Shown here piece by piece: positions 28,601 through 36,141 of a DNA stretch of 64,000 nucleotides (position 1 is its first letter; each line of letters starts with the position of its first letter). The DNA is from Fictibacillus macauensis ZFHKF-1 (GTDB taxonomy: Bacteria > Bacillota > Bacilli > Bacillales > Fictibacillaceae). A model generated the notes under the pieces. That model searched no databases and was not told the origin of the DNA. It was given only the letters and a program-made list of their open reading frames with translations. The stretch spans positions 1 through 64,000 of the forward strand of contig NZ_AKKV01000042.1 of NCBI RefSeq assembly GCF_000269865.1, in the 5' to 3' direction. Both the position numbers and the translations under genes were made by a program.

Positions 28601-29389
28601 GCTAAATGGGATAACACTAGCAAAACGGTATCTTGGAATGCAAAAGATAACGGAACAGGCGTTGCTTACACAGATATTTTAGTAGATGGCAAAAGTGTTC
28701 TTTCTAAGAAACTTGCACCATCAGAAAAAGAATACAAGCTTGAAGATGTATCAAGCAATGCAAAAATCGAAGTCGTATCTTATGACTATGCAGGAAATAC
28801 GGCTCGTTATATGGCAAACGGTAATAAAGATAAAAACGTACCAGCAGTTGATGTAGAAACGCCAAAAGCATTAACAACAACAACGTCCAAAACGGTTGAA
28901 GTAAAAGGAAGTGTTACGGACGAATCTGGTTTAAAATCATTCTCCATTGATGGAAAGCCAGCAAAAATCTCTTACGATGAAAAAACAAAGAAATATATGT
29001 TTTCACAAACGCTTACGTTTTCAAAAGATGACGTCCATGCGTTTAAAGTAGAAGCTGTTGATACGTACGGCAACCGTGTTGCATTCCGTCGTCAAGTCAT
29101 CGTTGATTCTACACAACCGACGATGAAAGTAACAGCACCGACTACAACAACAGCAAAGACTGCTACTCTTAAAGTAGCGCTTTGGGACAATTACGATGAA
29201 ATGAAGTTTTATGTAAACGATGATGCGAAATATCGTCATACATTTAAAGAGCCTTACGAAATGAGAACTCTTAAACACACGTATAGCGAAAAAGTATCAT
29301 TGAAAAAAGGTAAAAACACATTTAACTTAAAATTAGTCGATCTTGGCGGAAACATTGTTCGTAAAACCGTTACGATTACAAAAAAATAA
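25637..29389 (+). CDS. Large secreted subtilase (S8), cell-envelope proteinase type
   Basis: The 1250-residue product has a signal peptide ending near SAQ, an I9-type inhibitory propeptide (about 55-155), and a subtilisin domain with catalytic Asp198 (VIDTGIDSTH), His264 (MHGMHVAGT) and Ser593 (SGTSMAAPHVAG). A PA domain is inserted at about 420-540. A lactocepin-type Fn3-like domain (about 690-830) and several Ig-like modules follow, with repeated YTDILVDGKS and LKSFSIDGKP-type strands. It lacks an LPXTG sorting signal, so it is presumably released or held non-covalently. Vpr of B. subtilis is a shorter relative with the same front half. The start is ATG behind AAAAGGGGATAG. It is monocistronic. 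Confidence 0.9.
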   Translation: MKKKVALMTAIAMTLTSGVASAQGTLPSKSKIKAAGGTKPTGLNLKKQTKEEENYSKNDTVRVVVELEQKPAIQYAQEKNMRYSALSASEKSSLKEKITKEQDTIKEDIEKKDIAVKYKENFTTVINGFSGEMKYGDIKDIKKLEGVKDVHISHEYKRPETFKGAKPEMIYSKDLINAKETWKDYGYKGQGEVVAVIDTGIDSTHRDMKLSEGTKVKLTSGKVDSLKQSKKLKGKYYTEKVPYGYNYADHDSEIRDLGPGASMHGMHVAGTVGANGDEDNGGIKGVAPEAQLLAMKVFGNDPGMPSTFSDIYVKAIDDAIALGADVINMSLGSTAAFVRPDEPEQKAIVNAVNNGILCAISAGNSAHAGNGAGSPLPSNPDTGVVGSPGLADKSLQVASYENSKLSLDGMGLMIDGKDTGTIAYQKQSSPNPIEVFNKEKKEVIYVGDGSPDGYKGKSVKDKVVFAVRNGSFNYTMIQKEAEKQGAAGLIVRGKVEHGDYVNMALDNPKIPLVSLSIAQGNQLEGMAKEGKKIEVAFEGKAVSLPNPNAGKMSDFTSWGTTPSLDFKPEITAPGGKIYSTLNDDKYGVMSGTSMAAPHVAGGAALVMERVDKDFNQKGANRVTLAKNILMNTSRPQMDQGLFNKSGKTGNFYSPRREGAGLMDLHAAMKTPVIVTETKSGEGKAALKEVGDKFSFTLQLKNYSKKDAEYKVAGNVQTDLAIEGMNLLEADGIFKKGTRDSDDPNKAQFPISFMDGSKKVDSVKVKANSTAKVTVSVDLKDTVDWINNEPLKKIFKNGNFVEGFVRFVDVKGKNPNLAVPYVGFHGKWDQAPIIDAPLYDQDQSFYKATGLATEKGSTFTHLGEDVKGDVNKDKVSFSPNGDGSYDKMFPVLSFLRNAKNVEYSILDRNKKKVRTIETQQDVIKNYYDGGKEPGYNTVTDAAWDGTVNGKTVKDGLYYYEVKAVVDYKGAKEQKLLLPFYVDTKSPEVSAKWDNTSKTVSWNAKDNGTGVAYTDILVDGKSVLSKKLAPSEKEYKLEDVSSNAKIEVVSYDYAGNTARYMANGNKDKNVPAVDVETPKALTTTTSKTVEVKGSVTDESGLKSFSIDGKPAKISYDEKTKKYMFSQTLTFSKDDVHAFKVEAVDTYGNRVAFRRQVIVDSTQPTMKVTAPTTTTAKTATLKVALWDNYDEMKFYVNDDAKYRHTFKEPYEMRTLKHTYSEKVSLKKGKNTFNLKLVDLGGNIVRKTVTITKK

Positions 29390-29433
29390 GCAGTAATTCA
29401 TCTAGAGGCTGGGACATAAGCAGCCTTAACACA

Positions 29434-29480
29434 TAAAAAAATGGCTTCATCATCCGTTGCGGTGATCAGGCCATTTTTTT
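29434..29480 (+). terminator. Terminator of the subtilase gene (member of a repeated hairpin family)
   Basis: AAATGGCTTCATCATC pairs imperfectly with GGTGATCAGGCCATTT and is followed by seven T. Nearly the same hairpin recurs at 40752, 50758 and 63401, each time directly before a GCGCGCAG array. Confidence 0.85.
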
Positions 29481-29507
29481 ATGTCATCGAATGCATGAAG
29501 CTCTTCT

Positions 29508-29590
29508 GTAATCGCGCGCAGGAGCCTCCGATTCGCGCAGATCAAGTCCGTTCGCGCGCAGGAGTCCCCGATTCGCGCGCAGACCAGATA
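29508..29590. repeat. Short array of TTCGCGCGCAG units (array C)
   Basis: Four units are present (one missing a GC pair) at about 21-base spacing. The following 290 bases up to the lipoprotein start contain no gene; a stretch GAAAAATAGAGCAAAAGAAGAG resembles the tail after arrays E and F. Confidence 0.85.
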
Positions 29591-29881
29591 AATCGCCTCC
29601 AACAACGTAGGTAAGGGATGAAAAATAGAGCAAAAGAAGAGATCATCTCGTAAATGCGCTCAAAAATGAGAAGAACTAGCGTAAAAGCTCTTTAATAATT
29701 ACGAAAAGAGTGAAGCGCAACAGAATTGACTCGGCACACAAACAAGTCAATCAAGTCAGAAGAAGTATTGTATCCCAAGGCTTTTTTTCTCCGGTGAATA
29801 GGTACAAAGGAGTAGTCGTATATTGCTATTAAGCTAAATAATGGTAAAATTAAAGAAAAAGAGATGGGGGGCCATTCTGCG

Positions 29882-30364
29882 TTGCGTATAAACTATGTAG
29901 GTATTCCGTTACTTGCCCTTTTGCTGTTCATGACTGGTTGTAGCTCATCACAAAAAGAACCTGCCATGAAACTATTTGATTCTGAAACCGAGGCTATTGC
30001 GTATGGGATGAAGCAATCTCCGCAAATAACAGAGATTATCGGGGAATCAAAATATGTAGACAATGAGAAAATTCTTATTTACTCGTTTAAGAACAACAAT
30101 GACATTGGCATTGGTACAGCAAGCATGATTTCTAAAGGCAATCAAGTAGGCTGGGTTTTAAATGGAAATGGCTTTACAATTAATCCTGATGCTAATGCTG
30201 TCATTAAAAGTCATAATGGTTATAAATATGATTTATACGCAGGAATGACAAAAAATAAGAATAAAACGATCGAAACCACGACAGATGAACACGTAACCCC
30301 TCATATGAATCGCAAAACCAATATATACTATTTGCTCGTTCCTCATCCGACAAAAGCAGACTAA
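29882..30364 (+). CDS. Small lipoprotein of unknown function
   Basis: The 160-residue product has a lipoprotein signal peptide with lipobox FMTGC, so the Cys at about residue 19 should be lipidated and the protein anchored on the outer face of the membrane. The remainder (SETEAIAYGMKQ, NNDIGIGTASMI, repeated short beta strands) does not match a family I can name. The start is TTG at 29882 with GATGGGGGG upstream; an ATG at 29864 lies inside that ribosome site. A terminator at 30364 is shared with the convergent repressor gene. Confidence 0.65.
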   Translation: MRINYVGIPLLALLLFMTGCSSSQKEPAMKLFDSETEAIAYGMKQSPQITEIIGESKYVDNEKILIYSFKNNNDIGIGTASMISKGNQVGWVLNGNGFTINPDANAVIKSHNGYKYDLYAGMTKNKNKTIETTTDEHVTPHMNRKTNIYYLLVPHPTKAD

Positions 30365-30396
30365 AAAAAGACGAGAGCGGACGTCTCTCGTCTTTG
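30364..30396. terminator. Bidirectional terminator between lipoprotein and ROK repressor
   Basis: AAAGACGAGAG and CTCTCGTCTTT form an 11-base-pair stem with A and T tracts on the two sides. Confidence 0.85.
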
Positions 30397-30416
30397 CTAA
30401 GCGCTTACATGGCGGG

Positions 30417-31601
30417 TTATTCAAATAGATCTTGCAACACGAGAGCAACAGCACCAAGCACGGTTCCTTTTTCACCGAGTGTAGAAAGTGTAATCGTTGT
30501 TTGCTTCGCTTGCTCGGTTAGCGCCATTTTAGCAACGGTTTCTCTTACGGCGTTAAGGAGGAAGTCACCTGCATTGGCTACCCCGCCACCTATAATAATA
30601 TGTTCAGGATTTAAAATATGAATAAGGTTCGTTAAGCCGATGCCTAAGTAATTTCCCGTCGTTTGCAGGACATGAATACTTAATTCGTCACCTTGTTTAG
30701 CGGCTTCGTACACAAGCTGTCCATCAATTCCTTGCAAATCCCCATCCATCATTTCTTTTAATACACTTTCACGACCAATCGCTATTTCTTTTTGCGCGCG
30801 CTCTGCTATGGCTGGTCCGGCTGCTAACGTTTGTAAACACCCGTAATTACCACAGCTACAAGGTTTACCACCAATATCAATGGTCATATGGCCAATTTCT
30901 CCTGCAATAAAGTGATGACCTTGTACAATTTTACCATTTGCAATCATGCCAGCACCGATGCCGTTTCCAACGTTCACAGCTGCAATGTGACTTAAACGGT
31001 TGGCTTCACCAAACCAAACTTCCCCAAGTGCGAGTGCTTTAGCGTCATTTTCAACCATTACCGTCAACCCGAACGTCGCTTCTAATACATCTTTTATGTT
31101 GACGTCTCTTATATTTAAATTAGGCGCATAAAGTGCACGACCATTGTGGCTATCGACGACGCCGTGCATGCCAACACCAATACCGATTAGTTTATCTTCC
31201 TGTACAAACACTTTCTGAATTTCTTCGATCATCATGGCAAGTAAGTCGTCATTCGTGAGCGGAAAGGGCAACACGCGCTTGAAGGACGTTAAAATATGAC
31301 CTTCAAGATTCGTTAAGACCGTTGTAATATCCGTAGGACCTGCGTCTACACCAATCACGTAAAAGGAATTGCTATTAATGATGAGCATCGTTGGCTTCCG
31401 TCCACCTTTGGAGGCACCTTGCTCGCTTTCCATAATTAAGCCATCGCTAATTAACTCTTTAACGATTGAGCTCACAGTTGGTGGTGTAAGGGATGTATCT
31501 TTGGCGATTTGAGCTCGTGAAATAGGACCTTCTAAGCGAACTTTATTTAAAATGATGGTCCGATTTAGTGATTTCATGAGTTGAAACGTTCCACGCTGCA
31601 T
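30417..31601 (-). CDS. ROK family transcriptional repressor of the galactose operon
   Basis: The 394-residue product has an N-terminal winged helix-turn-helix (ISRAQIAKDTSLTPPTVSSI) and a ROK sugar-kinase-like domain. The ROK domain has VGVDAGPTDITTVLTNLEG, IGIGVGMHGVVD and the zinc motif GKPCSCGNYGCLQ. Members such as XylR and NagC bind DNA and release it on binding sugar. It is divergent from galT and the galactoside genes, so it is probably their repressor, with galactose or a galactoside as inducer. That is inference from position. AT-rich near-palindromes (TTTAATTAATTAAT near 31620 and TTTAATTTAA near 31714) may be its operators. Confidence 0.82.
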   Translation of the reverse strand: MQRGTFQLMKSLNRTIILNKVRLEGPISRAQIAKDTSLTPPTVSSIVKELISDGLIMESEQGASKGGRKPTMLIINSNSFYVIGVDAGPTDITTVLTNLEGHILTSFKRVLPFPLTNDDLLAMMIEEIQKVFVQEDKLIGIGVGMHGVVDSHNGRALYAPNLNIRDVNIKDVLEATFGLTVMVENDAKALALGEVWFGEANRLSHIAAVNVGNGIGAGMIANGKIVQGHHFIAGEIGHMTIDIGGKPCSCGNYGCLQTLAAGPAIAERAQKEIAIGRESVLKEMMDGDLQGIDGQLVYEAAKQGDELSIHVLQTTGNYLGIGLTNLIHILNPEHIIIGGGVANAGDFLLNAVRETVAKMALTEQAKQTTITLSTLGEKGTVLGAVALVLQDLFE

Positions 31602-31686
31602 ATCAACACCTCAAATAAATTTAATTAATTAATAGTATACAGGACTTCATGAAATAAGAGGAGTATTTCTTTGCAAACGCTTTAAT

Positions 31687-31715
31687 TTATGATACGCTTT
31701 GTACAACTTTATAAT
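31687..31715 (+). promoter_or_regulatory. Sigma-A promoter of the gal operon
   Basis: TTATGA, 17 bases and a perfect TATAAT (31710-31715) lie 79 bases upstream of the galT start. The -35 is poor. Confidence 0.5.
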
Positions 31716-31745
31716 TTAATTTAACAAAGTATTTACCATTGCAAA

Positions 31746-31759
31746 TGAATGCGGTTACA
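31746..31759 (+). promoter_or_regulatory. Candidate cre (CcpA) site
   Basis: TGAATGCGGTTACA differs from the consensus TGWAANCGNTNWCA at one position. It lies between the gal promoter and galT, where CcpA binding would block transcription in good carbon sources. A weaker match, TGCAAACGCTTTAA, lies at 31673-31686. Confidence 0.6.
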
Positions 31760-31793
31760 AAAGGAGCGTTCCATACGAAAGGAGTGTTTAATT

Positions 31794-32780
31794 ATGGCAG
31801 AGTTACGCTACAATCCACTATTAAAAGATTGGACGATGGTAGCAAGCAGTCGGCAAAATCGTCCTCATATGCCTAAAGACTATTGCCCATTTTGTCCTGG
31901 ATCTGGTAAGGTACCGGATCATTATGATGTGCATGTTTATCACAATGACTTTCCGGTGCTATCGCCAGAGCCACCTACACCGGATGCCGTTGGTGGAGGG
32001 ATTTACGAAACAAGAGAAGCATATGGTGCGTGCGAAGTTATTTTATATTCGCCAGGTCATCATGATACGATCCCAGATTTATCGCGCAATCATATGAATA
32101 AGCTCGTTGATTTATGGAGCCAGACGTATGAATCCTTGCTGCAAGACGCTAAGCATGAGTATGTCATGATTTTTGAAAACCGTGGCGAAGAGGTGGGTGT
32201 GACAATGCCACATCCACACGGACAAATCTACGCCTATCCGTTTATTCCATTAAAGGTAAAAACGGAACTTGCCTCGTGTAAAGAACATTATGAAAGGCAT
32301 CACCGCAATTTATTTGATGACATCATACAAGAAGAGAAGCGATTTGGTGAACGAATTGTCGCAGAAACCGCTCACTTTCTTGCGTTTATTCCTTTTTTCA
32401 CCGACTATCCATTTGGTGTTTACGTTGTCAGTAAAGCGAAAAAAACAAGTCTGACACAGTTTACAGAGCAAGAAAAATATGAGCTTGGCTATTTACTTCA
32501 GGATGTTGTTGGAGGAATGGATCTCCTATATGATCGCGTCTTTCCATATATGATGACGATGCATGGTAAACCCAATAATGAAGAGGAATCGTATGATGAC
32601 TTTTATCGTTTTCATGTTGAGTTTTATCCACCCTTACGTGCGCCTGATAAAATCAAATACAATGCTTCTTCAGAAACAGGCGGCTGGGCAGCGGCTAATC
32701 CAACAGCAGTAGAAGAAAATGCCCGCGTGCTTCGTCAATGTATTGAACGCTATCGCAACGAAAGGGGAGAGGAAAAATGA
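31794..32780 (+). CDS. galT: Galactose-1-phosphate uridylyltransferase
   Basis: GalT exchanges UMP between UDP-glucose and galactose-1-phosphate in the Leloir pathway. The 328-residue product is a class I (HIT superfamily) enzyme, with the zinc-site CPFCPGSG and the catalytic HPHGQ loop preceded by VGVTMPHPHG. This differs from the class II GalT (GalT2) found in B. subtilis. The start is ATG at 31794 behind AAAGGAG; it overlaps galK by four bases (ATGA). Confidence 0.93.
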   Translation: MAELRYNPLLKDWTMVASSRQNRPHMPKDYCPFCPGSGKVPDHYDVHVYHNDFPVLSPEPPTPDAVGGGIYETREAYGACEVILYSPGHHDTIPDLSRNHMNKLVDLWSQTYESLLQDAKHEYVMIFENRGEEVGVTMPHPHGQIYAYPFIPLKVKTELASCKEHYERHHRNLFDDIIQEEKRFGERIVAETAHFLAFIPFFTDYPFGVYVVSKAKKTSLTQFTEQEKYELGYLLQDVVGGMDLLYDRVFPYMMTMHGKPNNEEESYDDFYRFHVEFYPPLRAPDKIKYNASSETGGWAAANPTAVEENARVLRQCIERYRNERGEEK

Positions 32781-33967
32781 CAACGACAGCTACGATTGTA
32801 CAGCGTTTCGCAACCTATTTTCCGGGAAATAGCGACAAGGCTCGACTTTTCTTTGCGCCGGGTCGCGTCAATTTAATTGGTGAACATACAGACTATAATG
32901 GCGGTTACGTTTTTCCAACAGCCATTACACTCGGTACGCATATGGTAGTTGCGCCTCGAACAGATGGTACGTATCACTTCGTTAGTGAGCAGTTTTCGAA
33001 AAAAATAGAGATGGATGCAACGAAGCCACTGTTATACCGAGAAGAAGATGAGTGGGGCAATTATCCGAAAGGGATCTTACGAGAACTGCAGCAAGTAGGC
33101 GTTCCTTTGCATGGTGCAGATGTATTGTATAGCAGTACGTTACCTCATGGCGCAGGACTTTCTTCTTCTGCTGCGATTGGTATGGTGAGTGCGTATGGAT
33201 TTTCGGAACTTGCTGGTGTTCACTTTGATCCGTTAACGCTCGCAAAGCTGTGTCAGCGTATGGAAAATGAATTTATGGGCGTAAACAGCGGCTTAATGGA
33301 TCAGTTTGCAATTGGCTTTGGTAAAAAGGATCACGCTCTTTTCTTACAATGTGCCACAAATGAGTATCAAAGCATCCCATTAACACTCGGAAACTATAAG
33401 CTTGTGATTACGAATACAAATAAACAAAGAACGCTTGCGACTTCAAAATATAACGAGCGTCGGCAAGAATGTGAGCGTGCGCTAGCCTTCTTACAAGAGA
33501 AAGAACCACACTTAGTAACACTAAGTGATGTGTCGCTAGCTCAGTGGAAAATGTGGGAAGACCTTTTTACGGATGATGTGTTAAAAAGAAGAGCGCGCCA
33601 TGTTATTACGGAAAATGATCGTGTGCAAAAAGCAGTAGCTGCGCTAGAATGCGAGGATCTAATTGGATTTGGACACTATATGATGAGCTCGCATGAATCA
33701 TTACGCGATGATTATGAAGTAACAGGTAGAGAACTAGATACGTTGTTTCAGTGTCAAAAAGCGCATCATGGTTGTATTGGAACGAGAATGACAGGCGCAG
33801 GCTTTGGCGGTTGTACGATTTCCATTGTTAAAGAGGATGAAACGGCATCCTTTCAGGAGGAAGTGGCCGCTCAATATGAAAAGCAAACAGGGCTAGTACC
33901 GACCTTTTATGTGTGTGATAGCGGTAATGGTGTAACAGAAATTCAAGTTGTGAGAGGTGATGAGTGA
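32777..33967 (+). CDS. galK: Galactokinase
   Basis: GalK phosphorylates galactose at C1 with ATP. The 396-residue product is a GHMP kinase with the family signature GRVNLIGEHTDYNGGYVFP, the ATP loop LPHGAGLSSSAAIG and the third motif MTGAGFGGCTIS. It is translationally coupled to galT upstream and galE downstream by stop/start overlaps. Confidence 0.95.
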   Translation: MTTTATIVQRFATYFPGNSDKARLFFAPGRVNLIGEHTDYNGGYVFPTAITLGTHMVVAPRTDGTYHFVSEQFSKKIEMDATKPLLYREEDEWGNYPKGILRELQQVGVPLHGADVLYSSTLPHGAGLSSSAAIGMVSAYGFSELAGVHFDPLTLAKLCQRMENEFMGVNSGLMDQFAIGFGKKDHALFLQCATNEYQSIPLTLGNYKLVITNTNKQRTLATSKYNERRQECERALAFLQEKEPHLVTLSDVSLAQWKMWEDLFTDDVLKRRARHVITENDRVQKAVAALECEDLIGFGHYMMSSHESLRDDYEVTGRELDTLFQCQKAHHGCIGTRMTGAGFGGCTISIVKEDETASFQEEVAAQYEKQTGLVPTFYVCDSGNGVTEIQVVRGDE

Positions 33968-34971
33968 TGGCCATATTAATTACAGGCGGCGCAGGCTATA
34001 TTGGTAGTCATACAGTCCGCCATTTTCAACAACAAGGTGAAAGTGTTGTAGTGTATGATCATTTAGGTCAAGGACATAAAGACGCTGTGTCTACAGATGT
34101 CCCCTTTTATGCAGGTGATCTTCATGATCAAGCAATGCTGCGATCGGTGTTTGGAGCACATGATATTACAGCGGTCATTCATTTTGCTGCTCATTCTCTT
34201 GTTGGTGAAAGTGTAACAGGGCCGCTGCGCTATTACGAAAATAATTTGGCAGGAACGATGAAGCTTCTAGAAGTAATGCTTGAGTTTGATGTAAAGCAAA
34301 TCGTTTTCTCTTCAACAGCCGCAGTGTATGGAGAACCGCAACGTATACCTATTAAAGAAGACAGTCCAACAAATCCGACGAATCCTTATGGTGAAACGAA
34401 GCTTGCGATGGAACGGTTGTTACACTGGAGCGAGCAAGCATACGGTATTCACTATGTGGCGCTTCGCTATTTTAATGCAGCAGGAGCGGATCCAGATGGG
34501 GAAATTGGGGAAGATCATACACCAGAATCACATTTAATTCCAATTGTCTTGCAAACCGCCTTAGGACAACGATCACACGTGGCTATTTTTGGAGATGATT
34601 ATGATACGCAAGACGGGACGTGCGTTCGTGACTATATTCACGTGATGGATTTAGCGCACGCCCACTATTTAGCGCTAAAAAAACTAGAAACAACAGCGAA
34701 GAGCGCTGTTTATAATCTGGGAAATGGCACGGGCTTTTCTGTAAAAGAAGTAATTGATATGTGTAAACAAGTCACAGAACGCACCATTCAAGTCGAACAG
34801 ACAGCGCGTCGAGCGGGCGATCCTGCCGTCTTAATTGCTTCTAGTGCTAAAGCGACTGAAGAACTAGGCTGGATTCCACAGTATCCCGATTTAAAAACCA
34901 TTGTTCAACATGCGTGGCAATGGCACGTTCATCATCCAACAGGCTATCAAAAAGGAAAAGATACGTTATGA
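33967..34971 (+). CDS. galE: UDP-glucose 4-epimerase
   Basis: GalE interconverts UDP-galactose and UDP-glucose. The 334-residue extended short-chain dehydrogenase shows the NAD-binding GGAGYIGSH at its N-terminus, the catalytic Ser/Thr in FSSTAAVYG, Tyr-x3-Lys in NPYGETK, and RYFNAAGADPDGEIGE. The ATG at 33967 overlaps the galK stop; a GTG one codon earlier is possible. The gene overlaps the next one by four bases. Confidence 0.95.
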   Translation: MAILITGGAGYIGSHTVRHFQQQGESVVVYDHLGQGHKDAVSTDVPFYAGDLHDQAMLRSVFGAHDITAVIHFAAHSLVGESVTGPLRYYENNLAGTMKLLEVMLEFDVKQIVFSSTAAVYGEPQRIPIKEDSPTNPTNPYGETKLAMERLLHWSEQAYGIHYVALRYFNAAGADPDGEIGEDHTPESHLIPIVLQTALGQRSHVAIFGDDYDTQDGTCVRDYIHVMDLAHAHYLALKKLETTAKSAVYNLGNGTGFSVKEVIDMCKQVTERTIQVEQTARRAGDPAVLIASSAKATEELGWIPQYPDLKTIVQHAWQWHVHHPTGYQKGKDTL

Positions 34972-36047
34972 GTATTGAAAAAGTCCGACAACTACTACAT
35001 GAAGAACAGCTAGATGGTCTTTTATTGCGCAAGCGACAAAATTTTTCATGGATTACGGGTGGCAGTCAAAATGAAATTGTTCTCACCTCACCAATTGGCG
35101 TAGCGGATGTGCTTGTTTTTCCCGATACGATTACGATTGTCACGACAAAACAAGAAGAGCGCAGAATCTTGGAAGAAGAGCTTGTTTCTTTTCCTTATGA
35201 GGTAAATATCGTGGCAGTTGACTGGTTTACGCCCACAGAACCGGTGATTCATGAGCTATGTCTCGGCAAAGAAATGGGGAGTGATGATTTCTTTCCACCT
35301 TTTCGTCTAATGAGTGAAGAACTATCCCGCATTCGCGCCGTGCTCACTGCAAAAGAACGAGAGCGATATCGTCGGTTATGTTTAGAAACAGCACAAATTG
35401 TGGAAGAAGTTTGTTACGCTCTAATGCCAGGTCAAAGTGAACATGACATTGCGAGTATGATCGGACAACGCGCACTGTCTTGCGGTATGAACGTGCAAGT
35501 ACTACTCGTTGCAACCGATGAGCGTATTTATAAATACCGTCATCCGCTGCCAACGAATAAGACGTTAGAAAAGCATGCATTGCTTGTGCTTTGTGCTGAG
35601 CGCGGTGGTCTCGTTGCCAACGTGACTCGCGTCGTACACTTTGGACCGTTACCAGCTCTCTTGCAGGAGCATAAAGAAAAGCTGGCGCGCATTGATACAG
35701 CCTTTGTTGCTACAACAGTTCCAGGAAAAACAATCGGCGAGGTTTTTTTGCAAGGAATCGGGCAATATGATGAAGAAGGACATAAAGAAGATTGGCGGTT
35801 GCTTCATCAAGGAGGGCAGACGGGCTTTGATTCGCGAGAGCTTATTGCGGACAAAGAAACAACCCGTGTGATTGAAGAACATATGGTGTTTACATGGAAC
35901 CCATCATTACCGGGGGTGAAATCAGAAGATACACTGCTTGTCACGAAAAATGGAAACGAAGTATTAACAGATACAAACAAGTGGCCGCGCATTCAAACAG
36001 TATGGGACGGTAACGTGTTTTATCGACCGGACATCCTGATCCGGTGA
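34968..36047 (+). CDS. M24 (creatinase/aminopeptidase P-like) protein with degraded metal site
   Basis: The 359-residue product has an N-terminal creatinase-like domain and a C-terminal pita-bread M24 domain starting near LTAKERERYRRL. Usual M24 metal ligands are partly missing. The region that should read like D-x-G-x-x-x-x-D-x-T-R is ERGGLVANVTRVV. The GHGIG segment is HQGGQTG, with the His kept. The glutamate of the FTxEPG region is replaced (VFTWNPSLPG), while SEDT keeps the last Glu. Dinuclear metalloprotease activity is therefore doubtful. It is translationally coupled to galE and lies before a beta-galactosidase, so it may have a role in galactoside use or be a relic. Function unknown. 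Confidence 0.7.
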   Translation: MSIEKVRQLLHEEQLDGLLLRKRQNFSWITGGSQNEIVLTSPIGVADVLVFPDTITIVTTKQEERRILEEELVSFPYEVNIVAVDWFTPTEPVIHELCLGKEMGSDDFFPPFRLMSEELSRIRAVLTAKERERYRRLCLETAQIVEEVCYALMPGQSEHDIASMIGQRALSCGMNVQVLLVATDERIYKYRHPLPTNKTLEKHALLVLCAERGGLVANVTRVVHFGPLPALLQEHKEKLARIDTAFVATTVPGKTIGEVFLQGIGQYDEEGHKEDWRLLHQGGQTGFDSRELIADKETTRVIEEHMVFTWNPSLPGVKSEDTLLVTKNGNEVLTDTNKWPRIQTVWDGNVFYRPDILIR

Positions 36048-36141
36048 TTATATGCAGTCTGTGGGGGGAATAGAAAAGGGAGAAGTGGCTAAGAATGCTA
36101 TTCCTCTTACAATGCTATATAAAGGAGATTATATAAAATTT

